Assembly: GCA_948144175.1 (NCBI GenBank) | Contig: CANXME010002538.1 | Coordinates: 897,501-961,500 of the forward strand | From: Closterium sp. NIES-65 | Taxonomy: Eukaryota; Streptophyta; Zygnematophyceae; Desmidiales; Closteriaceae | DNA: 64,000 nucleotides | Direction of reading: 5' to 3' | Part shown: piece by piece, positions 32,881-43,699 of the stretch | How positions within the stretch are numbered: the stretch's first letter is position 1 | Layout: each line of letters starts with the position of its first letter | The notes under the pieces: generated by a model | What the model saw: only the letters and a program-made list of their open reading frames with translations | What the model was told of the DNA's origin: nothing | Databases searched by the model: none | Program-made: the position numbers and the translations under genes

Positions 32881-33915
32881 ATGGCCACCCCTAGTGTCCT
32901 GGCTTTTGACGCTGAGGGTCGCGCCATTGACTTTGCGGTCTGGGTCGACGACCTGCAGCTGTACTTGCTGTGCGATACGGTAGATGAAGTATCTCTCTTT
33001 GACTTTGTCTCTGGCGCTGTCCCTGCCCCTCCTGTTGATGCTGACCCCATTGTTCGCTCCAAGTGGGCCTCACGCGATGCCCCTGCACGTCTTGCTGTGC
33101 GTCGCCACCTCCCTTCCTCCGAGCGTGCACACTTTAGTCAGTGCAAGACCGCTCAGGCCTTGTACGACGCTGTAGTTGCGCGCTACTCCTCCCCCTCCTC
33201 TGCTACACTGAGCCGCCTCATGCTACCGTACCTCTTCCCTGACCTTGCTGCCTTTCCCACAGTCGCTGACCTCTTTACCCACCTCCGCACTAGTGATACT
33301 CGCTACCGAGCTGCGCTTCCTGCTGACTTCTGCGCCGCAAACCCCCCTCCCATGTACATCACCCTCTACTTTCTAGTCACCCGTCTCCCTGAGTCCCTTC
33401 GTGTAGTTAAGGACCAGTTTCTCGCGGTCTGTCCCACCACCCTCACTATCGACCTCCTCGAGAAGTCCCTGCTAGCGGCCGAGAAGAGCATAGTCGCTGT
33501 AGGGGCCTCTCGTGGTGACCCGCGCACCCCCATCTTTGAGGGGTGTTCTCCTTCCCCCCTGTTACCCTCTGTCGCCTCTGCTGCTGCGGCCGACCTCGTT
33601 GGTTTAGAGTCGGTCGGTGCGGCGTCTGCCCCCAGCGGTAGGCGCCGCTCTGGCAGGGGCAAGGGGGGCAAGGGAGCGGGTGGAGCTAGCGGGGGCGGTG
33701 GCGGAGGAGGTGGGGGCGGCGGGGGGAGTGGGGGTGGCGGTGGGGGTGGTGGCGGGAGTGGAGGTACTGGTGGCGGCAGTGGAGGCGGAGGCGGCGGCGG
33801 AGGTGGTGGCGGAGGTGGCGGTGGGAGCGGCGGGGGCGAGGGTGGCGGTGGCGGCGGTGGCGGCGGAGGCGGCGGAGGCGGGGGTGGCGGTGGTGGAGGT
33901 GGTCGGAGTGGCTAG
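32881..33915 (+). CDS. Copia-A3 gag
   Basis: 345 codons from ATG 32881 (MATPSVLAFDAEGRAIDF) to UAG 33913. The gag core includes AHFSQCKTAQALYDAVVARY, LMLPYLFPDLAAF and MYITLYFLVTRLPESL, with no poly-C expansion, followed by a Gly-rich tail of about 80 residues (33670-33905). It would assemble the particle and bind the element's RNA; the poly-Gly tail stands where a CCHC knuckle is usual. The ATG is the one conserved in A1, A2a, A2b and A4. Leader repeats lie upstream and no TATA box is obvious in the short LTR. Confidence 0.88.
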   Translation: MATPSVLAFDAEGRAIDFAVWVDDLQLYLLCDTVDEVSLFDFVSGAVPAPPVDADPIVRSKWASRDAPARLAVRRHLPSSERAHFSQCKTAQALYDAVVARYSSPSSATLSRLMLPYLFPDLAAFPTVADLFTHLRTSDTRYRAALPADFCAANPPPMYITLYFLVTRLPESLRVVKDQFLAVCPTTLTIDLLEKSLLAAEKSIVAVGASRGDPRTPIFEGCSPSPLLPSVASAAAADLVGLESVGAASAPSGRRRSGRGKGGKGAGGASGGGGGGGGGGGGSGGGGGGGGGSGGTGGGSGGGGGGGGGGGGGGGSGGGEGGGGGGGGGGGGGGGGGGGGGRSG

Positions 33916-36900
33916 TCCCAGCGGAGCAGCACTGGGGGTGGTCAGCGCCAGCAGCAACAGCAGCAGCAGCAGCGCCCTCGCGACGTCCCCGCCCCTTAGC
34001 AGCTCCGTGAGTGGTACTCGTAGCGTCAGCGTGGTGGGGCGTTTGGTCCCTGCACCTACGTCCTTCGCACCGGCGACCGCGCGGGTGAGCAGTGTGGGGG
34101 CGCCCACGCCGCCCACCGCTGCTTTAGCCGCCTGACAGACGCTTGGCGCCAGCAGTTTCCGGAGGCCTCTGAGATCCCCCGCTGGGGAGAGCTGTCTAGG
34201 GCTGGTGTAGCTATTTTTGATCTTGAATTTGATGCTATCCTTGCTGCCATGTATGCTGTGACTGTTAGTGATGAGGGTGACTGTTACCGGTGTTTCCCGC
34301 CCGACCCGGGCATTGGTACTGCTGCTCTAGGTGCCAGTGAGGCTGCTGCTCTAGGTGCCAGTGCATCTGTCCTCTCAGGTACTGGTGAGTCTGCACTCTC
34401 AGGTACTGTGTCGGCTTCGGCCTCTCACACCTTCACCCTGGACTCTGGGGCGTCTCGCTCCTTCTTTCAGGACCGCACCACTCTCACGCCGCTTAGTCGG
34501 CCGGTTGCGGTGTCCCTGGCTGACCCCTCTGGGGGTCCTGTCGTGTCTCGTTTCTCCACTGTCCTCCCGTGTCCGGCGGCTCCCTCTGGCACCCTGTCTG
34601 GTCTCTACCTCCCCTCGTTCTCTACGAACCTGGTGAATAGTGCTAACCTACAGGATGTGGGTGTCCACCAGTTCACTCCTGCTCGTCAGCGGGTGACACA
34701 CTGCACAGAGGCTAGCACAGGTCGCCACCTGGCTACGTTTACACGTCAGCCAGGGTCGAGCCTGTACACACTGACCACTGCTTCTCCTCCAGGTGCTGAG
34801 TCTGGTAGGGTCCCTTCGTCTGGTCAGGTGTTTGCTGCAGCGTCCAGGTCTGGTCCTGAGTCTGCCCCCTGTTCGTGTCGCCGTCTGTCTCACGAGACCC
34901 TCCTCTGGCACCACCGCCTTGGCCACCCCTCTCTGCTTCGGCTCAGAGGCATGGCCTCCCGTCTTCTTGTGTCTGGTCTCCCCCGGTCCCTCCCTCCCCT
35001 TCCTCAGGGCCCTGGCCCTGCCTGTGTCCCCTGTGTCGAGGGGCGCCAGCGTGCTGCCCCTCACTCCTCCCAGTTTCCTCCGACAGAGGCTCCGTTGCAG
35101 ACGCTTCACATGGACGTGTGGGGCCCTGCCCGCGTCCGTGGACTCGGTCACGAGCGCTACTTCCTGTTGGTGGTTGACGACTACTCGCGTTACACCACAG
35201 TCTTCCCCTTGCGCAGCAAGGGTGATGTCACTGAGGTGCTGATCGACTGGATCCGCGCAGCTCGTCTCCAGCTCAGGCAGAGCTTTGGCTCGGACTTTCC
35301 TGTGTTGCGTCTGCACTCGGACAGAGGCGGAGAGTTCTCCTCTGGCCTTCTGCGTGCCTTCTGTCGTGCGCGAGGCATCCGCCAGACCTTCACGCTTCCG
35401 TACTCACCGCAGCAAAATGGGATTGCAGAGCGCCGCATTGGCATGGTCATGGACGTCGCTCGTACGTCTATGATGCATGCGGCTGCCCCCCATTTTCTGT
35501 GGCCGTTTGCGGTCAGGTACGCGGCGCATCAGATCAACCTCCACCCCAGGGTCTCCAGGCCGGAGACCTCCCCAGCCCTGCTGTGGACGGGGAAGGTTGG
35601 CGATGCGTCGGCGTTCCGGGTCTGGGGATCTCGGGCGTTTGTCCGCGACTTGTCTGCGGACAAGCTGTCCCCTCGCGCTGCTCCCTGCGTCTTCCTGGGG
35701 TTCCCCCCCGACGCCCCTGGGTGGCAGTTCTACCACCCCACCTCTCGACGTGTTCTGTCCTCCCAGGACGTCACGTTCGACGAGTCGGTACCCTACTACC
35801 GCCTCTTCCCCTACCGCACTCCGTCCCTCCCCCCGCCCCCGCTCTTCTTGGTACCAGGTCCCCCCCCGGTAGACCCCCTCCCCCCTCAGGGTCCTGCCCC
35901 TTCAGGTGTGTCCCTGGTAGACGCGGTCGAGCCTGTCGAGGTCACTGGTGACTCTGGTGCTGCTACGGGAGCTGAGCCTGGGGGTGCTGGGACTGGAGGT
36001 GCTACGCCTGGGGGTGCTGAGCCTGGGGGTGCGGAGTCTGGAGGTGCTGAGCCTGGGGGTGCTGAGCCTGGGGGTGCTGAGCCTGGGGGTACTGAGTCTG
36101 GGGGTGCTGAGCCTGGGGGTGCTGAGCCTGGGGGTGCTGAGACTGGGGGTGCTCCGCCTGGAGGTGCTTTGCCTGAGGGTGCTGAGCGTGGAGGTTCTTC
36201 GCCTGGAGTTTCTCCGCCTGGAGGTGCTTCGTCTCGCGGAGAGCCACTCTCCCCACAGGAGCTGCGTGAGTGGTTTGCCCGGCGCTGGAGGCGTGCTGCT
36301 GGTGCTGGAGGTTCTTCGGCTGCAGAGGGTGCCGCTGCCGCACGTCCCGGAGGTGCTCGTGCTGTGGGTGCTGGAGCTGCTGGGCCTGAGGGTTCTCCTG
36401 GAGCTGGTGCTGCTGAGGGTGTTGGCGCTGAGACTACTGCTGGCGGTCCGACTGGCAGTGCTCCTGGTGCTGCTGGGGGTTTTGGAGCTACTGGAGGTGC
36501 TGCTGGAGGTGCTACTGGAGTGGGTACTCCTGCTGGGGGTACTGGTGCTGTCCCTGCTGTTTTTGGCGTCGCCACGCGGCCCCGACCATACTTCGTTCCG
36601 CTCCTTCAGCAGGTTCTTGGTCTTACACCTTCTCCTGGTCCTCCTCCTCCTCCCTTAGAGGGTCCACAGCCTGTCCAGTCCCAGTCACAACTACAGCCTG
36701 CCTCCCCTTTGCCTGCTCCTTCTCCCTACGCTTGTCCGACTGGAGGTCTTACTGAGCGTCGTGAGCCTGCGTCTCGTCCTGCGTCGCCTGTTCGTCCTGC
36801 ACGCACTAGTGGTCGCGGTTCGCGTCAGCGTCCTCCTCCTGTCCCTGGCACGCACCGGATGTCTCTGCGTCCGTCCACTGCTCCTCTGCGTGCCCCTTTG

Positions 36901-38844
36901 CCTTCTCCTCCTGCTTCCTCTCTTCCTGCTCTTGCCGACCCAGAGTCGGACTCTCTTCGTGCTGCCAGTCCTACTGTCACGCGTCTCCTTGCTACTTCTG
37001 TCACTGAACCTTCTTTCGAGTCTTCTACTGCGTCTGCCCTTGTCACTGAGCTCGTCGACTTTGCTGCGCGCTGTCGTCTAGACTACGCTGCTAGTCTTGT
37101 CGCTGAGTCTGAGTCTGCCTGTCCTCCGTCCGTCGGGGGTGAGTGTGCCCTTGGCACGGACGTCCTTGAGGACAGGCAGGAGGAGTTCCAGTGTCTGGCC
37201 GCCGCTTCACCTCATCTCGCGTCTGTACTGCTCGCCCCTGAGGGAGACCCGGATGCACTAGACATCCCGACTCCGCGCTCTTACGCGGAGGCGATAGAGG
37301 GTCCCTACTCCTCTAAGTGGCAGGCAGCTATGGATGCAGAGATGGCTTCCTGGAAGTCCACAGGCACCTACGTTGACGCTGTTCCCCCTCCTGGGGCGAA
37401 CATAGTCAGTGGCATGTGGATTTTCAGGGTGAAGCGGCCACCGGGTTCTCCGCCTGTCTTCAAGGCGCATTACGTGGCTTGTGGCTTCAGTCAGCGGCAG
37501 GGAGTTGACTACTTTCAGACCTTCTCCCCCACCCCAAAGATGACCACTCTTCGGGTACTGCTGCACGTTGCTGCTCACCGTGACTACGAGCTCCACTCTC
37601 TCGACTTCAGCACTGCTTTCTTGCAGGGCAGCCTGCACGAGGAGATCTGGCTGCGTCGCCCACCTGGCTTCACTGGGTCTTTCCCTCCTGGTACCCAGTG
37701 GAGTCTCCGGCGTCCAGTCTACGGTCTCCGCCAGGCGCCACGTGAGTGGCACGACACACTGAGGACTACGCTGGCGGCACTTGGGTTTGCTCCTTCTACT
37801 GCCGACCCGTCGCTGTTTTTGCGCACCGACACCTCTCTGCCGCCGTTCTACATCCTCGTGTACGTCGACGACTTGGTCTTTGCCACAGCTGACACTGCTG
37901 GACTCGCCTACGTGAAGTCCAAGCTGTAGAAGAGACACACGTGCGCTGACCTGGATGAACTGCGCAGCAACCTTGGCTTGCAGATCACCCGGGACAGAGC
38001 ACGCCGCACCATTACCCTGACTCAGTCACACATGGTGCAGCAGGTCCTTCAGCGCTTCGGCTTCACGTACTCCTCGCCTCAGGCCACTCCTCTGCCTACT
38101 CGCCACTCGCTCTCAGCTCTGCCTTCGTATGAGTCCGTAGAGTCGAGTGGTCCATATGCAGAGCTTGTTGGCTGCCTCATGTATTTGATGACCTGCACAC
38201 GACCTGACCTTGCATACCCTCTTAGCATTCTCGCACGCTATGTTGCTCCTGGGAGACACCGACCAGAGCACATGGCTGCAGCGAAGAGGGTGTTGCGCTA
38301 CTTGTGCAGTACGTCGGGCATGGGGCTAGTGCTTGGAGGGCGCAGTCCAGTGGTCCTCACTGGGCACGCGGACGCTTCTTTGGCTGACGACCAGGCTACG
38401 CAGAGGTCGTCACAAGGTTACACCTTCAGCCTTGGTTCCGGCTCTGTTTCGTGGCGGGCTACCCGCTCGTCTTCTGTTCTCGGCTCCAGTTGTGAGGCTG
38501 AGATCTACGCCGGGGCTATGGCTGCTCAGGAGCTTCGCTGGCTCACCTACCTGCTGACCGACCTTGGAGACCCGCCTCGTTCTCCTCCAGTCATGGACGT
38601 AGACAACAAGGCCATGCTGGCCTTGTGTCGAGAGCAGCGACTGGAGCACAGGACAAAGCACATTGCTCTCCGCTACTTTCTTCCTCGTGAGCTACAGCAG
38701 CGTGGACAGTTGCGACTTGCGTACGTGGCCTCTGAGGCCAACACTGCTGATGTCTTCACCAAGGCACTTGCGCCTTGTGATCATCAGCGTTGTTGCACGC
38801 AGCTGGGTCTTGTGCCTGTCTTGCCTCACTTGCTCACTTCTTGA
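33916..38844 (+). pseudogene. Copia-A3 pol polyprotein, in gag frame, four UAGs in total with gag
   Basis: In the gag frame: UAG at 33997 (followed by CAG CTC) and 34021, then C-X13-C-X3-H-X4-C (about 34051-34125). Protease TLDSGASRSFF (Asp codon 34441) and the pre-integrase zinc region HHRLGHPS (near 34907) follow. Integrase D-D-E is at Asp 35113, Asp 35320 and Glu 35428. A GAEPGG-repeat linker (35940-36560) precedes RT (WIFRVKRPPGSPPVFK, LDFSTAFLQGSLHEEIW, YVDD at 37861-37872); UAG 37927 replaces CAG found in other copies. RNase H (HADASLADDQ, DVDNKAML, DVFTKAL) ends LLTS at 38841. In RT the usual ARYVARGF reads AHYVACGF, two further C-to-T-type changes at CpG. The protease, integrase and YVDD motifs are present, so only the UAGs and a few substitutions separate it from a full polyprotein. 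Confidence 0.9.
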
Positions 38845-39039
38845 CATATATATTCTCTTGTTCTTGCGTGCTTGACTCTTGTATATCTCTATATATTATC
38901 TTGCATGTGAACTGGCCTTGTGGCCCTTGAACTTGTGGTCGGAATGTGTGGTGACTTTGTGATCCACCCTGAGCTTTGCTTTGCTTTGCTTGACTGGTCT
39001 TGTGACCCCTTGTTCTCCCCCACTTTGCCTATGGGGGTG

Positions 39040-39171
39040 TGTCAGAATATTATAGCTTACTTGTTTGTGTAGGCTATAGTGGGTTATCCCATAGGGGGTA
39101 CAACCCAACTAGGGTTTCCTATTTGTACCCACTTTGTTCATAGTCATTTCATTCTCGTTCACTTCTTCTCA
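39040..39171 (+). repeat. Copia-A3 3' LTR (132 bp)
   Basis: Follows the polypurine tract TATGGGGGTG. Three differences from the 5' LTR. Confidence 0.93.
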
Positions 39172-39176
39172 TGACA

Positions 39177-40098
39177 TATTCGACGTACCCTACGATCTTA
39201 TAAGTGATACCATCTACAGCTACCCGGAGCAGCAGCAATCACTAGTACTCGAGGTGATTTGCAACGAGCGTCGCCTCCAGGCCCTGGTGGACAGTGGTGC
39301 GTCCCACACGGTGTGCGACCGCGGGACGTGGAGAAAATTGGAGAATCCTCATAAGAGACCCAGTTTACAGTAATGATGGTGGACGGTACGAAGCTTCCCA
39401 TCCACAGCGAGTCAACACTGCAGCTGCAGATAGGGGCGTTGAGGTGGAAGCCGACGTTGCCGATCACGAACATCAAGGGATTGGATTTCAACTTGGGGCG
39501 TGATATTCTGAAGCGGTTCAACCCCGAGATCGACTGGGTCAAGGGGAAAACGTGCATCTGCAACAACGGGAAACGAATGGAGCTGCGAAGCTGGACGGAT
39601 ATAGGGAATGTTCCTGAGAACGTTAAGGAGCTGCAGCAGTTCCTAGGCTTCGCCAACTACTACAACAGGTTCGTGCCACAGTGCGCTAAGATAGCAGCGC
39701 CACTGACCGACCTACTGAAAAAGGATACGCCCTACAAATGGGATACTCCACAACAGCAAGCCATGGAGCAGCTACAGACAGCACTGACTACAACGTCAGT
39801 ACTCATCCTACTGGATCAAGACAGAGACTACGTGGTTGAAGCAGACGCTAGTGACCAAGGAGTCGGAGCAGTACTGCTGCAGCATCACTTACGCAGTTTG
39901 CAGCCCATCGCCTACCTCAGTAAGAAGCTGTTACAGTGGGAGAAGGACTTAGCTGTAACAAAGGGATCAGGAAAGATTTGGGTACCGAACTATACCCCGC
40001 TCCGACAGATTCTTCTGGAGGAGTTTCATCACGTACAGTACGCGGGACATTTCAGGAGCAACAAGACGTTAGCAGGAATAGCAAGGTATTACTACTAG
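39177..40098 (+). pseudogene. Ty3-A protease, RT-connection/RNase H remnant and integrase N-terminus
   Basis: Encodes a retropepsin-like segment (LQALVDSGASHTVC, near 39286; GRDILKRFNPEIDWVKGK) that passes directly into WTDIGNVPENVKELQQFLGF, the region after the RT palm in Ty3 elements. The RT fingers/palm, including the YxDD box, are absent, a deletion near 39590. RNase H starts (VVEADASDQGVGAVLLQ) but is cut near 39965, jumping into an integrase N-terminal zinc region (LLEEFHHVQYAGHF). A frame change lies near 39370, and UAG 40096-40098 stands where YYW is expected. The product could not reverse-transcribe. Confidence 0.85.
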
Positions 40099-41297
40099 CC
40101 CCGGATGGCAGCGGACGTACAGCAGATCGTCACCTCTTACAACAGTTGCCAGCGGAGAAGAGTAGCAAGCATAAAAAAAACAGGGTTACTTCAGCCTCTA
40201 CCCGTACCGGAGCAGCCATGGCAGGTCGTTAGCCTTTACTTCATCACGGGACTTCCTTCGACCTCACGAGGGTATGACGCTATACTCGTGGTGATCGACA
40301 AGTTCTCCAAAATGTGTCACTTCATCCCGACCAACGCCACGGCTACAGCTGAAGCAACTGCTCGCCTCTTCTTCGACCGCATCATCACCATCCACAACAT
40401 TCCCGCTACACTCATCTCAGACAGAGACCCAAAATTCACCAGTAAGTTCTGGAAGGAGCTCATGGGACTGTTGGGGACAAAGCTCGCAAAGTCTTCAGCA
40501 TACCATCCCCAAACTGACGGACAGACAGAGCGACTCAATCAGGTGATTGAACAGTTACTGCACACAGCTTGCAAAGATGATGTCAGCCACTGGGACACAC
40601 ATTTACCGACCCTAGAGTTCACTTACAACAACACGTCACATGCGGCCACAGAGAAATCTCCTTTCTTCCTGTGTTACGGACGAGAACCACTTACACCACA
40701 GCAGCCAACCACACCGGCACAGGTCCTAGCCGCACACGACTTCGTCACCACCATGCAGCAGCTATGGGAGAAGACTCAGCGACGTCTCACCACGATGCAG
40801 AACTCCCAGAAGCAGTATGTCGATCGCCAGCGACGTGATCACTCAGTAGCAGTCGGAAATCAGGTGCTTCTTGACGCGCGCAACTTGGACTTATCTCACC
40901 TACCCTCCAATCTCCGTCCTCGCTTCTGTGGTCCCTTTCGCGTTGAGGCACAGGTGACACCAGTAACATTCCGCTTGCGCTTACCTACTCCATGAAAGCT
41001 TCACAACACTTTTCATGTTCAGCTACTAAAGCCCTACAAGGACCCCAACCAACAGTTCCAGGACGCCAGCTACCGCCACCACCACCTGTTCTCATACAGG
41101 ATGAACTAGAGTACGAGGTGGAAAAGGTTCTCGCTCATCAACACAGACACGGCAACACGTTCGAGTTCGTGATACGCTGGAAGGGATATGACCCATCGGA
41201 GGACAATTGGGTTGCAGAAGCTGATATGGGCAACACACGTCGTGCTCTCAAGGACTATCTTGTCAAGCAGGGTGTTTCTCACGCCACCCAATTTTGA
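40099..41297 (+). pseudogene. Ty3-A integrase core and chromodomain
   Basis: The integrase core has SDRDPKFTSKFW and HPQTDGQTERLNQ (second Asp and Glu of D-D-E). The first catalytic position reads VVSLYFITGLP, where the Ty3-B copy has QVTMDFFTGLP, so Asp is replaced by Tyr. After LRLPTP a UGA (40993) occupies the place of a Trp, and the continuation KLHNTFHVQLLKPY is readable in that frame. A frame change leads to a C-terminal chromodomain (YEVEKVLAHQHRHG, FVIRWKGYDPSEDNWV), ending at 41297. Chromodomains of this clade direct integration to histone-marked chromatin. Confidence 0.87.
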
Positions 41298-41307
41298 GGG
41301 GGGGACA

Positions 41308-41670
41308 TGTGAGAGTACGACGGCTTATGCTGACTTTGCTAGCTTGCCTGGACTTTATTATGTTATTACTAGCTTAGATTTTTTTTATCTTGCATGCTTT
41401 TGTTTGATTTCCTAGGTTTGTTGCCTTTACTATAGTTATTATAGTTGTAGGCACCGAACTAGGTTGAGTGCACCAAATTCTAGGCTTTTCGGTTGCCACC
41501 GAATTGCCTTCTACCGAATTCGGGAAGGACCTGTTCGGGATGCTTTGCGACCCACGGAACCTTCTAGTAACACCCATGTTACTGCCTTTGTGTCGAGCCT
41601 ATATATAGCCTCGCCTTGTACCCAGGTGAATCATTCAATAGAATCATCTTTCCTGAACCACATCCTTACA
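41308..41670 (+). repeat. Ty3-A 3' LTR (363 bp)
   Basis: TGTGAGAGTACG...CCTTACA; TATATATA at 41600-41607. About 25-30 differences from 28501-28863. Confidence 0.9.
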
Positions 41671-43661
41671 AACAGGCCTATTGACCCACGGGTACCAAAC
41701 GGATCCATTCTTCACAGGAGGAAATTTGCAGCAGTTCGCAGCAGCAAAAGGAGTCTATTACGTGAAAGCCGGGATCGACCGCATCTGGGTACCAGGGTAT
41801 TCACTGCTACGGGAATTACTGTTACAGGAGGCACACGACGGAGTTACCGCAGGGCATTTCAAGGTAGAGAAAACACGGCAGGAGCTGCAGTGGTATTATT
41901 ACTGGCATGAAAGTTGACCGACGTTCAACGACACGTGGCATCGTGTCCCACTTGCCAGATCATGAAGTCATCACGGAAGCGGCCGGTAGGACAGTTGCAG
42001 CCGATACCACCTCCAGAGCGTGCTTGGCAGCAGGTGACGATGGACTTCTTCACGGGGTTACCGGCCGGAGTGAGTGGGAACGACGCGATCCTGGTCGTCG
42101 TCGATCGATTGACGAAAATGGCACACTTCGCAGCCTGCAAGGAATCAATCACAGCCTAAAAAACAGCACGCCTCTTCATCTCCACTGTCGTTTGGCTGCA
42201 CGGGATACCAGCAGCGATCATCAGCGACCGGGACACGAAATTCACCAGCAACTTTTGGTAGAACCTGTGGCAGCAGTTCGGCACGCGACTACAGTTCAGC
42301 TCTTCGTACCACCCTGAGACCGACGGACAGACAGAAAGGACAAATCAGACCATGGAACAGCTCATCCGAGCCACGTGCGACAACCCCACCACCTGGGAAC
42401 AACAACTGCCACTCATCGTGTTCTCGTACAACAACTCACCTTCCGCCACGACCCAACAGTCACCATTTTACCTGAACTACGGACAAGACCCGACAGTACC
42501 CATGACCCCGAATCCCGACAACCCGGTGCCACGAGCACAACAGTTCGCCGAAATATTACAAGCAGCACGAACCCGGGCAGCAGACGCCATTAAAAAATCG
42601 AACATCATCGCTAAACGCAACGCCGACTGCCACCGCCGACCTGTCACTCACTAGCCCGACAACCTCGTCTTACTCAATACCCAGAACCTCCGCCTGCCCA
42701 TTACCCCAAAAATCCGCCCTCGATACTGTGGGCCATTCCGCATCAGCCACATGATTACACCTGTCACCGCCCACCTCCTCCTCCCCGTTGAATGGTACGC
42801 CAGTCCATCTTTCCACGTCAGCCTGCTTCGCCCCTACGTACCATCCACAAGTCAATTGCCACGCAATCGCCCAGCCAGCATGACACGACCACCGACCGAG
42901 CCAATCATCACACCCGAGAAAATTCTGAGCCACAGAGTTCGTGACCCACGAGGAGCTCGACGGATCGAATTCTTGATCCGCTGGAGAGACCGCACACCCA
43001 CCGAATGTTGTAGAGGACTCTCCTCTAGTTGGCAGGAACTGGGAAATGTTCTAATAAGTAGAGCTATGTCTTAGCTTTCCAATGAGCCGTCAATCACTTC
43101 GTTCGCCTAAGAAACGAGTGAGCTATGGGTGGAAACGTGAAGACTATGCTCTAGGAACGAAGATTAGAAGCTCTCTGGAATTTTGTCGAGTTGTACCATG
43201 TACAAGAAGATTCAGGATTTCAGTATATCCATGCAATACAAAGCATACACATTTATATGAACTGCAAAACGTCGAATCGCACATGTAACCTCGAACTGCG
43301 GTACACTCGAATGTTCGAGTAACATTTCGAAGGGGTGAAATTCGACTCTCGAATTTCACCAAATAGAATTCTTCCTGAGTCTTGATTCTTCTTGTACTGC
43401 CATGTGGCACCGAAGTGCAGGTTCTTCCGAAGTCAATCCCAACTTCTTGGAACCTGCAACACATTCAAGAAACTTCAGACTTGCGGCTCACTCAGCCTTG
43501 AGTTGCATCCGGTGGTTGGGGGCAAACCTCCCCCCTCACGCAACCTCCAACACCGAAGACAACTGGGTTCCCCTAGACAGAATCGAAAACCACCCCGTCT
43601 TCACAGAGTACCTGCGCAGCCAAAATTTCCCAGATGTACACGCACCTTCGTAAGGAGGGCC
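41671..43661 (+). pseudogene. Ty3-B integrase and chromodomain, broken
   Basis: Integrase zinc region (RELLLQEAHDGVTAGHF, then VASCPTCQIMK) and core with catalytic residues in [25 protein letters not shown] and HPETDGQTERTNQ. The C-terminal barrel region (IRPRYCGPFRISHM, SFHVSLLRPYVPS) and a chromodomain half (FLIRWRDRTPTE) follow. The other half (DNWVPLDRIENH) resumes at 43558 across the solo LTR and ends near 43652. Disruptions: a frame change near 41905, UAA near 42158, UAG 42258 (after NFW) and UAG near 42652. It belongs to a different lineage from Ty3-A. Confidence 0.85.
43006..43552 (+). mobile_element. Solo LTR (547 bp) in the Ty3-B chromodomain, TSD CCGAA
   Basis: Begins TGTTGTAGAGG and ends CTCCAACA (TGTTG/CAACA inverted ends), flanked by CCGAA at 43001-43005 and 43553-43557. 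Removing it and one CCGAA restores an unbroken chromodomain frame. No relative of this LTR is seen elsewhere in the window; orientation is arbitrary. Confidence 0.85.
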
Positions 43662-43669
43662 TCCTTAAC

Positions 43670-43696
43670 GGGGGGGGGGGGGGGGGGGGGGGGGGG
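43670..43696 (+). repeat. 27-nt poly-G at the Ty3-B polypurine tract
   Basis: An uninterrupted run of G immediately before TAG and the TGTAAGG LTR start. It occupies the place of the polypurine tract that primes plus-strand synthesis, and may be an expanded version. Confidence 0.9.
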
Positions 43697-43699
43697 TAG

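Larger units (their letters stand above)
31689..39171 (+). mobile_element. Copia-A3: the most intact copia-A element
   Basis: 7,483 bp with 132-bp LTRs (31689-31820, 39040-39171; 3 differences), TSD TGACA, primer site TGGTATCGAGC at 31821, stem-loop 31834-31849, GC-rich leader, gag and pol. From 32881 to 38844 a single frame runs through the element, broken only by four UAG codons (33913, 33997, 34021, 37927). It inserted into Ty3-A between gag and protease. Confidence 0.95.
28501..41670 (+). mobile_element. Ty3-A: chromodomain Ty3/gypsy element with two nested insertions
   Basis: 363-bp LTRs at 28501-28863 and 41308-41670 (TGTGAG...CTCACA or CTTACA), polypurine tract TTGAGGGGGGGACA before 41308, gag, protease, RT-connection remnant, integrase and chromodomain. 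It is interrupted by a TRIM (29808-31113) and copia-A3 (31689-39171). The LTRs differ at roughly 25-30 of 363 sites, the most of any pair here. The 5 bp on the left (GCCGT) and right (AACAG) do not match, and the flanks are different elements (copia-A2b left, Ty3-B right), so the two ends were probably brought together by recombination between two copies. Confidence 0.9.
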
